NCBI GenBank assembly: GCA_026545225.1 | Contig: CM048849.1 | Location: 15,073,541-15,137,540, forward strand | Direction of reading: 5' to 3' | Length of the DNA stretch: 64,000 nucleotides | From: Cornus controversa | Lineage: Eukaryota > Streptophyta > Magnoliopsida > Cornales > Cornaceae | Part shown: positions 13,117 through 28,107 of the stretch, one piece after another | How the letters are laid out: each line of letters opens with the position of its first letter | Numbering within the stretch: position 1 is the first letter of the stretch | Notes under the pieces: model-generated | Seen by the model: the letters and a program-made list of their open reading frames with translations, nothing else | What the model was told of the DNA's origin: nothing | Database searches by the model: none | Position numbers and translations under genes: made by a program

Positions 13117-14990
13117 TAGTTTAAAATCGTTGATAGCATGCTAGTTGTTTCTTTTAGATGTCCAGAAAGTCAAATTAGGCACGAAGCACCATACGGTTGT
13201 GATTCGTTCATGATTTCTGAAAAGGAATTGCTCTTTTCGATTCAAAACGTCTTGACCGTCGAATTTCGCATAAAGCAACGTATAATTCTAAGTATGGCAC
13301 GATTTCACAAGGAATGAGACTTTTCAATTCTAAACAACTTAAACAAAACTACTTTTAAATCGTTGTTGCCATTCTCATTTCATTTGGTGTCCAGACGGTC
13401 GATTCTGGCTCAAAGCACCATACGGTTGTGATCATGTCTGATTTCTGCAAAGAGTTGTTCTTTTCGATTCAGAATGACTCAAACAAAACTGGATGATGAT
13501 CGGATCGACCTGCTCGTCGTTTCTTATGGACGTCTTGACGGTCTAATTTGACAAAAAGCAATGTACGATTCTGATTATCGCACGATTTCTCTAGGAATGA
13601 GGTTTTTCAAATCAAAACAACTCACATTAAAAATGTTTAAAATCATTGATATCGTGCTACTTGTTTCCATTAGATGTCTAGACGATAGAATCTGGCACTA
13701 ATCACCATGCGGTTGCGGTCTTGCACGATTTCCGCGTGAACTTGCTCATTTTGAATCAGAACAAGTCAAACAAAACAGGAGGAGGAGTCGTTTCTTCTGG
13801 AAGTCCTGGCGGTCCGATTTGGCAAAAACCAACGAACGATGTTGATTATGGCACGACCTCTCTAGGAATGGGGCTTTTTGAATCGAAACAACTCGAACAA
13901 AACTAGTTTAAAATCGTTGATAGCATGGCAATAGTGTCTTTTAGATGTCTAGACGGTCGAATTTGGCACAAACCACCCAACGGTTGTGATCATTCATGAT
14001 TTCTACATGGAATTGCTCTTTTCGATTCAGGACGTCTTGACGGTCGAATTTGGCATAAAGCAACGTATAGTTCTTACTAAGAAACGATTTCACTAGGAAT
14101 GGGACTTTTCGAATCAAAACAACTCAACCAAAACTAGTTCAAAATTGTTGTTGCCTTTCTCATTCCTTTTGGACGCCCAGATGATCGATTCTGGCACGAA
14201 GCACCAAACAGTTGTGATCGTTCTCGATTTTTACAAGTAATTGTTCTTCTCGATTCAGAACGACACAAACAAGATTGGATGAAGATTGGATCGACATGCT
14301 CGTCGTTTCTTTTGGATGTGCTGACGTAAGTTGGCAAAAAGCATTGTACGATTCTGATTGTGGCACGATTTCTCTGGGAATGGGGCTTTTCAAATAAATA
14401 TAGCTCAAACAAGCCTAGTTTTAAATCCTTGATAGCATGCTAATTGTTTCTATCAGACGTCCAGATGGTTGAATTTCGCACAAAGCACATTACAGTTGTG
14501 ATCTTGCACGATTTCTACAAGGACTTGATCTTTTCAAATCAGAACGACTCAAACAAAACAGGATGCAGATCAAATAAACGTGGTCGTCGTTTCTTTCAGG
14601 ACATTTTGACGGTCTAATTTGGCAAACCGCAACGTACAATTCTGATTATGGCACTCTTTCTCTAGGAACGGGGATTTCGAATCGAAACAACTCAAACAAA
14701 ACCAGTTTAAAATTGTTGGTACCGTGCTAATTATTTCTTTTAGATTTTCAGACGATCGAATTTGGCATAAAGCACCATAAAGTTGTGATCTTACACGATT
14801 TTTGCAAGGAGTTGCTCTTTTCGAATAAGAACAAATCAAGCAAAACAGGATGAAGATCGGATTGACATGCTTGTTCTTTTGCTTGGGACATCTAGACGGT
14901 CGAATTTGGTAAAAAGGAACGGTCGATTTTGATTATGACACGATTTCTCTAGGAATGGGTCATTTCGAAACAAAACAGCTGAAACGAAAC
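13117..14990 (+). repeat. HOR unit U8 (1874 bp)
   Basis: Consensus type I unit with a private substitution in m7 near 14860 (GAAGATCGGATTGAC instead of GAAGATCGAATTGAC). Confidence 0.9.
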
Positions 14991-16864
14991 TAGTTTAAAA
15001 TCGTTGATAGCATGCTAGTTGTTTCTTTTAGATGTCCAGAAAGTCAAATTAGGCACGAAGCACCATACGGTTGTGATTCGTTCATGATTTCTGAAAAGGA
15101 ATTGCTCTTTTCGATTCAAAACGTCTTGACCGTCGAATTTCGCATAAAGCAACGTATAATTCTAAGTATGGCACGATTTCACAAGGAATGAGACTTTTCA
15201 ATTCTAAACAACTTAAACAAAACTACTTTTAAATCGTTGTTGCCATTCTCATTTCATTTGGTGTCCAGACGGTCGATTCTGGCTCAAAGCACCATACGGT
15301 TGTGATCATGTCTGATTTCTGCAAAGAGTTGTTCTTTTCGATTCAGAATGACTCAAACAAAACTGGATGATGATCGGATCGACCTGCTCGTCGTTTCTTA
15401 TGGACGTCTTGACGGTCTAATTTGACAAAAAGCAATGTACGATTCTGATTATCGCACGATTTCTCTAGGAATGAGGTTTTTCAAATCAAAACAACTCACA
15501 TTAAAAATGTTTAAAATCATTGATATCGTGCTACTTGTTTCCATTAGATGTCTAGACGATAGAATCTGGCACTAATCACCATGCGGTTGCGGTCTTGCAC
15601 GATTTCCGCGTGAACTTGCTCATTTTGAATCAGAACAAGTCAAACAAAACAGGAGGAGGAGTCGTTTCTTCTGGAAGTCCTGGCGGTCCGATTTGGCAAA
15701 AACCAACGAACGATGTTGATTATGGCACGACCTCTCTAGGAATGGGGCTTTTTGAATCGAAACAACTCGAACAAAACTAGTTTAAAATCGTTGATAGCAT
15801 GGCAATCGTGTCTTTTAGATGTCTAGACGGTCGAATTTGGCACAAACCACCCAACGGTTGTGATCATTCATGATTTCTACATGGAATTGCTCTTTTCGAT
15901 TCAGGACGTCTTGACGGTCGAATTTGGCATAAAGCAACGTATAGTTCTTACTAAGAAACGATTTCACTAGGAATGGGACTTTTCGAATCAAAACAACTCA
16001 ACCAAAACTAGTTCAAAATTGTTGTTGCCTTTCTCATTCCTTTTGGACGCCCAGATGATCGATTCTGGCACGAAGCACCAAACAGTTGTGATCGTTCTCG
16101 ATTTTTACAAGTAATTGTTCTTCTCGATTCAGAACGACACAAACAAGATTGGATGAAGATTGGATCGACATGCTCGTCGTTTCTTTTGGATGTGCTGACG
16201 TAAGTTGGCAAAAAGCATTGTACGATTCTGATTGTGGCACGATTTCTCTGGGAATGGGGCTTTTCAAATAAATATAGCTCAAACAAGCCTAGTTTTAAAT
16301 CCTTGATAGCATGCTAATTGTTTCTATCAGACGTCCAGATGGTTGAATTTCGCACAAAGCACATTACAGTTGTGATCTTGCACGATTTCTACAAGGACTT
16401 GATCTTTTCAAATCAGAACGACTCAAACAAAACAGGATGCAGATCAAATAAACGTGGTCGTCGTTTCTTTCAGGACATTTTGACGGTCTAATTTGGCAAA
16501 CCGCAACGTACAATTCTGATTATGGCACTCTTTCTCTAGGAACGGGGATTTCGAATCGAAACAACTCAAACAAAACCAGTTTAAAATTGTTGGTACCGTG
16601 CTAATTATTTCTTTTAGATTTTCAGACGATCGAATTTGGCATAAAGCACCATAAAGTTGTGATCTTACACGATTTTTGCAAGGAGTTGCTCTTTTCGAAT
16701 AAGAACAAATCAAGCAAAACAGGATGAAGATCGAATTGACATGCTTGTTCTTTTGCTTGGGACATCTAGACGGTCGAATTTGGTAAAAAGGAACGGTCGA
16801 TTTTGATTATGACACGATTTCTCTAGGAATGGGTCATTTCGAAACAAAACAGCTGAAACGAAAC
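14991..16864 (+). repeat. HOR unit U9 (1874 bp)
   Basis: Consensus type I unit with GGCAATCGTG in m4 near 15800 instead of GGCAATAGTG. The same base occurs in U16, U19, U20 and U22, so this may be a short conversion tract or a recurrent change. Confidence 0.9.
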
Positions 16865-19800
16865 TAGTTTAAAATCGTTGATAGCATGCTAGTTGTTTCT
16901 TTTAGATGTCCAGAAAGTCAAATTAGGCACGAAGCACCATACGGTTGTGATTCGTTCATGATTTCTGAAAAGGAATTGCTCTTTTCGATTCAAAACGTCT
17001 TGACCGTCGAATTTCGCATAAAGCAACGTATAATTCTAAGTATGGCACGATTTCACAAGGAATGAGACTTTTCAATTCTAAACAACTTAAACAAAACTAC
17101 TTTTAAATCGTTGTTGCCATTCTCATTTCATTTGGTGTCCAGACGGTCGATTCTGGCTCAAAGCACCATACGGTTGTGATCATGTCTGATTTCTGCAAAG
17201 AGTTGTTCTTTTCGATTCAGAATGACTCAAACAAAACTGGATGATGATCGGATCGACCTGCTCGTCGTTTCTTATGGACGTCTTGACGGTCTAATTTGAC
17301 AAAAAGCAATGTACGATTCTGATTATCGCACGATTTCTCTAGGAATGAGGTTTTTCAAATCAAAACAACTCACATTAAAAATGTTTAAAATCATTGATAT
17401 CGTGCTACTTGTTTCCATTAGATGTCTAGACGATAGAATCTGGCACTAATCACCATGCGGTTGCGGTCTTGCACGATTTCCGCGTGAACTTGCTCATTTT
17501 GAATCAGAACAAGTCAAACAAAACAGGAGGAGGAGTCGTTTCTTCTGGAAGTCCTGGCGGTCCGATTTGGCAAAAACCAACGAACGATGTTGATTATGGC
17601 ACGACCTCTCTAGGAATGGGGCTTTTTGAATCGAAACAACTCGAACAAAACTAGTTTAAAATCGTTGATAGCATGGCAATAGTGTCTTTTAGATGTCTAG
17701 ACGGTCGAATTTGGCACAAACCACCCAACGGTTGTGATCATTCATGATTTCTACATGGAATTGCTCTTTTCGATTCAGGACGTCTTGACGGTCGAATTTG
17801 GCATAAAGCAACGTATAGTTCTTACTAAGAAACGATTTCACTAGGAATGGGACTTTTCGAATCAAAACAACTCAACCAAAACTAGTTCAAAATTGTTGTT
17901 GCCTTTCTCATTCCTTTTGGACGCCCAGATGATCGATTCTGGCACGAAGCACCAAACAGTTGTGATCGTTCTCGATTTTTACAAGTAATTGTTCTTCTCG
18001 ATTCAGAACGACACAAACAAGATTGGATGAAGATTGGATCGACATGCTCGTCGTTTCTTTTGGATGTGCTGACGTAAGTTGGCAAAAAGCATTGTACGAT
18101 TCTGATTGTGGCACGATTTCTCTGGGAATGGGGCTTTTCAAATAAATATAGCTCAAACAAGCCTAGTTTTAAATCCTTGATAGCATGCTAATTGTTTCTA
18201 TCAGACGTCCAGATGGTTGAATTTCGCACAAAGCACATTACAGTTGTGATCTTGCACGATTTCTACAAGGACTTGATCTTTTCAAATCAGAACGACTCAA
18301 ACAAAACAGGATGCAGATCAAATAAACGTGGTCGTCGTTTCTTTCAGGACATTTTGACGGTCTAATTTGGCAAACCGCAACGTACAATTCTGATTATGGC
18401 ACTCTTTCTCTAGGAACGGGGATTTCGAATCGAAACAACTCAAACAAAACCAGTTTAAAATTGTTGGTACCGTGCTAATTATTTCTTTTAGATTTTCAGA
18501 CGATCGAATTTGGCATAAAGCACCATAAAGTTGTGATCTTACACGATTTTTGCAAGGAGTTGCTCTTTTCGAATAAGAACAAATCAAGCAAAACAGGATG
18601 AAGATCGAATTGACATGCTTGTTCTTTTGCTTGGGACATCTAGACGGTCGAATTTGGTAAAAAGGAACGGTCGATTTTGATTATGACACGATTTCTCTAG
18701 GAATGGGTCATTTCGAAACAAAACAGCTGAAACGAAACTAGTTTAAAATCGTTGATAGCATGCTAGTTGTTTCTTTTAGATGTCCAGAAAGTCAAATTAG
18801 GCACGAAGCACCATACGGTTGTGATTCGTTCATGATTTCTGAAAAGGAATTGCTCTTTTCGATTCAAAACGTCTTGACCGTCGAATTTCGCATAAAGCAA
18901 CGTATAATTCTAAGTATGGCACGATTTCACAAGGAATGAGACTTTTCAATTCTAAACAACTTAAACAAAACTACTTTTAAATCGTTGTTGCCATTCTCAT
19001 TTCATTTGGTGTCCAGACGGTCGATTCTGGCTCAAAGCACCATACGGTTGTGATCATGTCTGATTTCTGCAAAGAGTTGTTCTTTTCGATTCAGAATGAC
19101 TCAAACAAAACTGGATGATGATCGGATCGACCTGCTCGTCGTTTCTTATGGACGTCTTGACGGTCTAATTTGACAAAAAGCAATGTACGATTCTGATTAT
19201 CGCACGATTTCTCTAGGAATGAGGTTTTTCAAATCAAAACAACTCACATTAAAAATGTTTAAAATCATTGATATCGTGCTACTTGTTTCCATTAGATGTC
19301 TAGACGATAGAATCTGGCACTAATCACCATGCGGTTGCGGTCTTGCACGATTTCCGCGTGAACTTGCTCATTTTGAATCAGAACAAGTCAAACAAAACAG
19401 GAGGAGGAGTCGTTTCTTCTGGAAGTCCTGGCGGTCCGATTTGGCAAAAACCAACGAACGATGTTGATTATGGCACGACCTCTCTAGGAATGGGGCTTTT
19501 TGAATCGAAACAACTCGAACAAAACTAGTTTAAAATCGTTGATAGCATGGCAATAGTGTCTTTTAGATGTCTAGACGGTCGAATTTGGCACAAACCACCC
19601 AACGGTTGTGATCATTCATGATTTCTACATGGAATTGCTCTTTTCGATTCAGGACGTCTTGACGGTCGAATTTGGCATAAAGCAACGTATAGTTCTTACT
19701 AAGAAACGATTTCACTAGGAATGGGACTTTTCGAATCAAAACAACTCAACCAAAACTAGTTCAAAATTGTTGTTGCCTTTCTCATTCCTTTTGGACGCCC

Positions 19801-22486
19801 AGATGATCGATTCTGGCACGAAGCACCAAACAGTTGTGATCGTTCTCGATTTTTACAAGTAATTGTTCTTCTCGATTCAGAACGACACAAACAAGATTGG
19901 ATGAAGATTGGATCGACATGCTCGTCGTTTCTTTTGGATGTGCTGACGTAAGTTGGCAAAAAGCATTGTACGATTCTGATTGTGGCACGATTTCTCTGGG
20001 AATGGGGCTTTTCAAATAAATATAGCTCAAACAAGCCTAGTTTTAAATCCTTGATAGCATGCTAATTGTTTCTATCAGACGTCCAGATGGTTGAATTTCG
20101 CACAAAGCACATTACAGTTGTGATCTTGCACGATTTCTACAAGGACTTGATCTTTTCAAATCAGAACGACTCAAACAAAACAGGATGCAGATCAAATAAA
20201 CGTGGTCGTCGTTTCTTTCAGGACATTTTGACGGTCTAATTTGGCAAACCGCAACGTACAATTCTGATTATGGCACTCTTTCTCTAGGAACGGGGATTTC
20301 GAATCGAAACAACTCAAACAAAACCAGTTTAAAATTGTTGGTACCGTGCTAATTATTTCTTTTAGATTTTCAGACGATCGAATTTGGCATAAAGCACCAT
20401 AAAGTTGTGATCTTACACGATTTTTGCAAGGAGTTGCTCTTTTCGAATAAGAACAAATCAAGCAAAACAGGATGAAGATCGAATTGACATGCTTGTTCTT
20501 TTGCTTGGGACATCTAGACGGTCGAATTTGGTAAAAAGGAACGGTCGATTTTGATTATGACACGATTTCTCTAGGAATGGGTCATTTCGAAACAAAACAG
20601 CTGAAACGAAACTAGTTTAAAATCGTTGATAGCATGCTAGTTGTTTCTTTTAGATGTCCAGAAAGTCAAATTAGGCACGAAGCACCATACGGTTGTGATT
20701 CGTTCATGATTTCTGAAAAGGAATTGCTCTTTTCGATTCAAAACGTCTTGACCGTCGAATTTCGCATAAAGCAACGTATAATTCTAAGTATGGCACGATT
20801 TCACAAGGAATGAGACTTTTCAATTCTAAACAACTTAAACAAAACTACTTTTAAATCGTTGTTGCCATTCTCATTTCATTTGGTGTCCAGACGGTCGATT
20901 CTGGCTCAAAGCACCATACGGTTGTGATCATGTCTGATTTCTGCAAAGAGTTGTTCTTTTCGATTCAGAATGACTCAAACAAAACTGGATGATGATCGGA
21001 TCGACCTGCTCGTCGTTTCTTATGGACGTCTTGACGGTCTAATTTGACAAAAAGCAATGTACGATTCTGATTATCGCACGATTTCTCTAGGAATGAGGTT
21101 TTTCAAATCAAAACAACTCACATTAAAAATGTTTAAAATCATTGATATCGTGCTACTTGTTTCCATTAGATGTCTAGACGATAGAATCTGGCACTAATCA
21201 CCATGCGGTTGCGGTCTTGCACGATTTCCGCGTGAACTTGCTCATTTTGAATCAGAACAAGTCAAACAAAACAGGAGGAGGAGTCGTTTCTTCTGGAAGT
21301 CCTGGCGGTCCGATTTGGCAAAAACCAACGAACGATGTTGATTATGGCACGACCTCTCTAGGAATGGGGCTTTTTGAATCGAAACAACTCGAACAAAACT
21401 AGTTTAAAATCGTTGATAGCATGGCAATAGTGTCTTTTAGATGTCTAGACGGTCGAATTTGGCACAAACCACCCAACGGTTGTGATCATTCATGATTTCT
21501 ACATGGAATTGCTCTTTTCGATTCAGGACGTCTTGACGGTCGAATTTGGCATAAAGCAACGTATAGTTCTTACTAAGAAACGATTTCACTAGGAATGGGA
21601 CTTTTCGAATCAAAACAACTCAACCAAAACTAGTTCAAAATTGTTGTTGCCTTTCTCATTCCTTTTGGACGCCCAGATGATCGATTCTGGCACGAAGCAC
21701 CAAACAGTTGTGATCGTTCTCGATTTTTACAAGTAATTGTTCTTCTCGATTCAGAACGACACAAACAAGATTGGATGAAGATTGGATCGACATGCTCGTC
21801 GTTTCTTTTGGATGTGCTGACGTAAGTTGGCAAAAAGCATTGTACGATTCTGATTGTGGCACGATTTCTCTGGGAATGGGGCTTTTCAAATAAATATAGC
21901 TCAAACAAGCCTAGTTTTAAATCCTTGATAGCATGCTAATTGTTTCTATCAGACGTCCAGATGGTTGAATTTCGCACAAAGCACATTACAGTTGTGATCT
22001 TGCACGATTTCTACAAGGACTTGATCTTTTCAAATCAGAACGACTCAAACAAAACAGGATGCAGATCAAATAAACGTGGTCGTCGTTTCTTTCAGGACAT
22101 TTTGACGGTCTAATTTGGCAAACCGCAACGTACAATTCTGATTATGGCACTCTTTCTCTAGGAACGGGGATTTCGAATCGAAACAACTCAAACAAAACCA
22201 GTTTAAAATTGTTGGTACCGTGCTAATTATTTCTTTTAGATTTTCAGACGATCGAATTTGGCATAAAGCACCATAAAGTTGTGATCTTACACGATTTTTG
22301 CAAGGAGTTGCTCTTTTCGAATAAGAACAAATCAAGCAAAACAGGATGAAGATCGAATTGACATGCTTGTTCTTTTGCTTGGGACATCTAGACGGTCGAA
22401 TTTGGTAAAAAGGAACGGTCGATTTTGATTATGACACGATTTCTCTAGGAATGGGTCATTTCGAAACAAAACAGCTGAAACGAAAC
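16865..22486 (+). repeat. HOR units U10-U12 (3 x 1874 bp), consensus
   Basis: Units starting at 16865, 18739 and 20613, matching the U5-U7 consensus at every diagnostic site I checked. Confidence 0.9.
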
Positions 22487-24360
22487 TAGTTTAAAATCGT
22501 TGATAGCATGCTAGTTGTTTCTTTTAGATGTCCAGAAAGTCAAATTAGGCACAAAGCACCATACGGTTGTGATTCGTTCATGATTTCTGAAAAGGAATTG
22601 CTCTTTTCGATTCAAAACGTCTTGACCGTCGAATTTCGCATAAAGCAACGTATAATTCTAAGTATGGCACGATTTCACAAGGAATGAGACTTTTCAATTC
22701 TAAACAACTTAAACAAAACTACTTTTAAATCGTTGTTGCCATTCTCATTTCATTTGGTGTCCAGACGGTCGATTCTGGCTCAAAGCACCATACGGTTGTG
22801 ATCATGTCTGATTTCTGCAAAGAGTTGTTCTTTTCGATTCAGAATGACTCAAACAAAACTGGATGATGATCGGATCGACCTGCTCGTCGTTTCTTATGGA
22901 CGTCTTGACGGTCTAATTTGACAAAAAGCAATGTACGATTCTGATTATCGCACGATTTCTCTAGGAATGAGGTTTTTCAAATCAAAACAACTCACATTAA
23001 AAATGTTTAAAATCATTGATATCGTGCTACTTGTTTCCATTAGATGTCTAGACGATAGAATCTGGCACTAATCACCATGCGGTTGCGGTCTTGCACGATT
23101 TCCGCGTGAACTTGCTCATTTTGAATCAGAACAAGTCAAACAAAACAGGAGGAGGAGTCGTTTCTTCTGGAAGTCCTGGCGGTCCGATTTGGCAAAAACC
23201 AACGAACGATGTTGATTATGGCACGACCTCTCTAGGAATGGGGCTTTTTGAATCGAAACAACTCGAACAAAACTAGTTTAAAATCGTTGATAGCATGGCA
23301 ATAGTGTCTTTTAGATGTCTAGACGGTCGAATTTGGCACAAACCACCCAACGGTTGTGATCATTCATGATTTCTACATGGAATTGCTCTTTTCGATTCAG
23401 GACGTCTTGACGGTCGAATTTGGCATAAAGCAACGTATAGTTCTTACTAAGAAACGATTTCACTAGGAATGGGACTTTTCGAATCAAAACAACTCAACCA
23501 AAACTAGTTCAAAATTGTTGTTGCCTTTCTCATTCCTTTTGGACGCCCAGATGATCGATTCTGGCACGAAGCACCAAACAGTTGTGATCGTTCTCGATTT
23601 TTACAAGTAATTGTTCTTCTCGATTCAGAACGACACAAACAAGATTGGATGAAGATTGGATCGACATGCTCGTCGTTTCTTTTGGATGTGCTGACGTAAG
23701 TTGGCAAAAAGCATTGTACGATTCTGATTGTGGCACGATTTCTCTGGGAATGGGGCTTTTCAAATAAATATAGCTCAAACAAGCCTAGTTTTAAATCCTT
23801 GATAGCATGCTAATTGTTTCTATCAGACGTCCAGATGGTTGAATTTCGCACAAAGCACATTACAGTTGTGATCTTGCACGATTTCTACAAGGACTTGATC
23901 TTTTCAAATCAGAACGACTCAAACAAAACAGGATGCAGATCAAATAAACGTGGTCGTCGTTTCTTTCAGGACATTTTGACGGTCTAATTTGGCAAACCGC
24001 AACGTACAATTCTGATTATGGCACTCTTTCTCTAGGAACGGGGATTTCGAATCGAAACAACTCAAACAAAACCAGTTTAAAATTGTTGGTACCGTGCTAA
24101 TTATTTCTTTTAGATTTTCAGACGATCGAATTTGGCATAAAGCACCATAAAGTTGTGATCTTACACGATTTTTGCAAGGAGTTGCTCTTTTCGAATAAGA
24201 ACAAATCAAGCAAAACAGGATGAAGATCGAATTGACATGCTTGTTCTCTTGCTTGGGACATCTAGACGGTCGAATTTGGGAAAAAGGAACGGTCGATTTT
24301 GATTATGACACGATTTCTCTAGGAATGGGTCATTTCGAAACAAAACAGCTGAAACGAAAC
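22487..24360 (+). repeat. HOR unit U13 (1874 bp), variant m7
   Basis: m1 has GGCACAAAG with GATTCGTT; m7 has the TTCTCTTGC and GGGAAAAAGG version seen in U3. Confidence 0.9.
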
Positions 24361-26233
24361 TAGTTTAAAATCGTTGATAGCATGCTAGTTGTTTCTTTTA
24401 GATGTCCAGAAAGTCAAATTAGGCACAAAGCACCATACGGTTGTGATCGTTCATGATTTCTGAAAAGGAATTGCTCTTTTCGATTCAAAACGTCTTGACC
24501 GTCGAATTTCGCATAAAGCAACGTATAATTCTAAGTATGGCACGATTTCACAAGGAATGAGACTTTTCAATTCTAAACAACTTAAACAAAACTACTTTTA
24601 AATCGTTGTTGCCATTCTCATTTCATTTGGTGTCCAGACGGTCGATTCTGGCTCAAAGCACCATACGGTTGTGATCATGTCTGATTTCTGCAAAGAGTTG
24701 TTCTTTTCGATTCAGAATGACTCAAACAAAACTGGATGATGATCGGATCGACCTGCTCGTCGTTTCTTATGGACGTCTTGACGGTCTAATTTGACAAAAA
24801 GCAATGTACGATTCTGATTATCGCACGATTTCTCTAGGAATGAGGTTTTTCAAATCAAAACAACTCACATTAAAAATGTTTAAAATCATTGATATCGTGC
24901 TACTTGTTTCCATTAGATGTCTAGACGATAGAATCTGGCACTAATCACCATGCGGTTGCGGTCTTGCACGATTTCCGCGTGAACTTGCTCATTTTGAATC
25001 AGAACAAGTCAAACAAAACAGGAGGAGGAGTCGTTTCTTCTGGAAGTCCTGGCGGTCCGATTTGGCAAAAACCAACGAACGATGTTGATTATGGCACGAC
25101 CTCTCTAGGAATGGGGCTTTTTGAATCGAAACAACTCGAACAAAACTAGTTTAAAATCGTTGATAGCATGGCAATAGTGTCTTTTAGATGTCTAGACGGT
25201 CGAATTTGGCACAAACCACCCAACGGTTGTGATCATTCATGATTTCTACATGGAATTGCTCTTTTCGATTCAGGACGTCTTGACGGTCGAATTTGGCATA
25301 AAGCAACGTATAGTTCTTACTAAGAAACGATTTCACTAGGAATGGGACTTTTCGAATCAAAACAACTCAACCAAAACTAGTTCAAAATTGTTGTTGCCTT
25401 TCTCATTCCTTTTGGATGCCCAGATGATCGATTCTGGCACGAAGCACCAAACAGTTGTGATCGTTCTCGATTTTTACAAGTAATTGTTCTTCTCGATTCA
25501 GAACGACACAAACAAGATTGGATGAAGATTGGATCGACATGCTCGTCGTTTCTTTTGGATGTGCTGACGTAAGTTGGCAAAAAGCATTGTACGATTCTGA
25601 TTGTGGCACGATTTCTCTGGGAATGGGGCTTTTCAAATAAATATAGCTCAAACAAGCCTAGTTTTAAATCCTTGATAGCATGCTAATTGTTTCTATCAGA
25701 CGTCCAGATGGTTGAATTTCGCACAAAGCACATTACAGTTGTGATCTTGCACGATTTCTACAAGGACTTGATCTTTTCAAATCAGAACGACTCAAACAAA
25801 ACAGGATGCAGATCAAATAAACGTGGTCGTCGTTTCTTTCAGGACATTTTGACGGTCTAATTTGGCAAACCGCAACGTACAATTCTGATTATGGCACTCT
25901 TTCTCTAGGAACGGGGATTTCGAATCGAAACAACTCAAACAAAACCAGTTTAAAATTGTTGGTACCGTGCTAATTATTTCTTTTAGATTTTCAGACGATC
26001 GAATTTGGCATAAAGCACCATAAAGTTGTGATCTTACACGATTTTTGCAAGGAGTTGCTCTTTTCGAATAAGAACAAATCAAGCAAAACAGGATGAAGAT
26101 CGAATTGACATGCTTGTTCTCTTGCTTGGGACATCTAGACGGTCGAATTTGGGAAAAAGGAACGGTCGATTTTGATTATGACACGATTTCTCTAGGAATG
26201 GGTCATTTCGAAACAAAACAGCTGAAACGAAAC
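24361..26233 (+). repeat. HOR unit U14 (1873 bp)
   Basis: Has the one-base deletion GATCGTT, a private substitution in m5 near 25417 (TTGGATGCCC instead of TTGGACGCCC), and the variant m7 with TTCTCTTGC and GGGAAAAAGG. Confidence 0.9.
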
Positions 26234-28107
26234 TAGTTTAAAATCGTTGATAGCATGCTAGTTGTTTCTTTTAGATGTCCAGAAAGTCAAATTAGGCACA
26301 AAGCACCATACGGTTGTGATTCGTTCATGATTTCTGAAAAGGAATTGCTCTTTTCGATTCAAAACGTCTTGACCGTCGAATTTCGCATAAAGCAACGTAT
26401 AATTCTAAGTATGGCACGATTTCACAAGGAATGAGACTTTTCAATTCTAAACAACTTAAACAAAACTACTTTTAAATCGTTGTTGCCATTCTCATTTCAT
26501 TTGGTGTCCAGACGGTCGATTCTGGCTCAAAGCACCATACGGTTGTGATCATGTCTGATTTCTGCAAAGAGTTGTTCTTTTCGATTCAGAATGACTCAAA
26601 CAAAACTGGATGATGATCGGATCGACCTGCTCGTCGTTTCTTATGGACGTCTTGACGGTCTAATTTGACAAAAAGCAATGTACGATTCTGATTATCGCAC
26701 GATTTCTCTAGGAATGAGGTTTTTCAAATCAAAACAACTCACATTAAAAATGTTTAAAATCATTGATATCGTGCTACTTGTTTCCATTAGATGTCTAGAC
26801 GATAGAATCTGGCACTAATCACCATGCGGTTGCGGTCTTGCACGATTTCCGCGTGAACTTGCTCATTTTGAATCAGAACAAGTCAAACAAAACAGGAGGA
26901 GGAGTCGTTTCTTCTGGAAGTCCTGGCGGTCCGATTTGGCAAAAACCAACGAACGATGTTGATTATGGCACGACCTCTCTAGGAATGGGGCTTTTTGAAT
27001 CGAAACAACTCGAACAAAACTAGTTTAAAATCGTTGATAGCATGGCAATAGTGTCTTTTAGATGTCTAGACGGTCGAATTTGGCACAAACCACCCAACGG
27101 TTGTGATCATTCATGATTTCTACATGGAATTGCTCTTTTCGATTCAGGACGTCTTGACGGTCGAATTTGGCATAAAGCAACGTATAGTTCTTACTAAGAA
27201 ACGATTTCACTAGGAATGGGACTTTTCGAATCAAAACAACTCAACCAAAACTAGTTCAAAATTGTTGTTGCCTTTCTCATTCCTTTTGGACGCCCAGATG
27301 ATCGATTCTGGCACGAAGCACCAAACAGTTGTGATCGTTCTCGATTTTTACAAGTAATTGTTCTTCTCGATTCAGAACGACACAAACAAGATTGGATGAA
27401 GATTGGATCGACATGCTCGTCGTTTCTTTTGGATGTGCTGACGTAAGTTGGCAAAAAGCATTGTACGATTCTGATTGTGGCACGATTTCTCTGGGAATGG
27501 GGCTTTTCAAATAAATATAGCTCAAACAAGCCTAGTTTTAAATCCTTGATAGCATGCTAATTGTTTCTATCAGACGTCCAGATGGTTGAATTTCGCACAA
27601 AGCACATTACAGTTGTGATCTTGCACGATTTCTGCAAGGACTTGTTCTTTTGAGATCAGAATGATTCAAACAAAACAGGATGAAGATCGAATCAACGTGG
27701 TCGTCGTTTCTTTCGGGACGTCTTGACGGTCTAATTTGGCAAACCGCAACGTACAATTCTGATTATGGCACTCTTTCTCTAGGAACGGGGATTTCGAATC
27801 GAAACAACTCAAACAAAACCAGTTTAAAATTGTTGGTACCGTGCTAATTATTTCTTTTAGATTTTCAGACGATCGAATTTGGCATAAAGCACCATAAAGT
27901 TGTGATCTTACACGATTTTTGCAAGGAGTTGCTCTTTTCGAATAAGAACAAATCAAGCAAAACAGGATGAAGATCGAATTGACATGCTTGTTCTTTTGCT
28001 TGGGACATCTAGACGGTCGAATTTGGTAAAAAGGAACGGTCGATTTTGATTATGACACGATTTCTCTAGGAATGGGTCATTTCGAAACAAAACAGCTGAA
28101 ACGAAAC
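26234..28107 (+). repeat. HOR unit U15 (1874 bp), alternative m6
   Basis: First unit from the left with the alternative m6: TCTGCAAGGACTTGTTC, GAATGATTC, GATGAAGATCGAATCAACG and CGGGACGTCTTG between about 27630 and 27725. The switch is confined to m6, as expected for a short exchange or conversion tract. Confidence 0.9.

Noticed and set aside
7495-22486. Assembly duplication as the sole cause of identical units
   Set aside because: Cannot be excluded from sequence alone, but private substitutions in U8 and U9 inside the block show that at least these units are distinct. Read depth would settle it.
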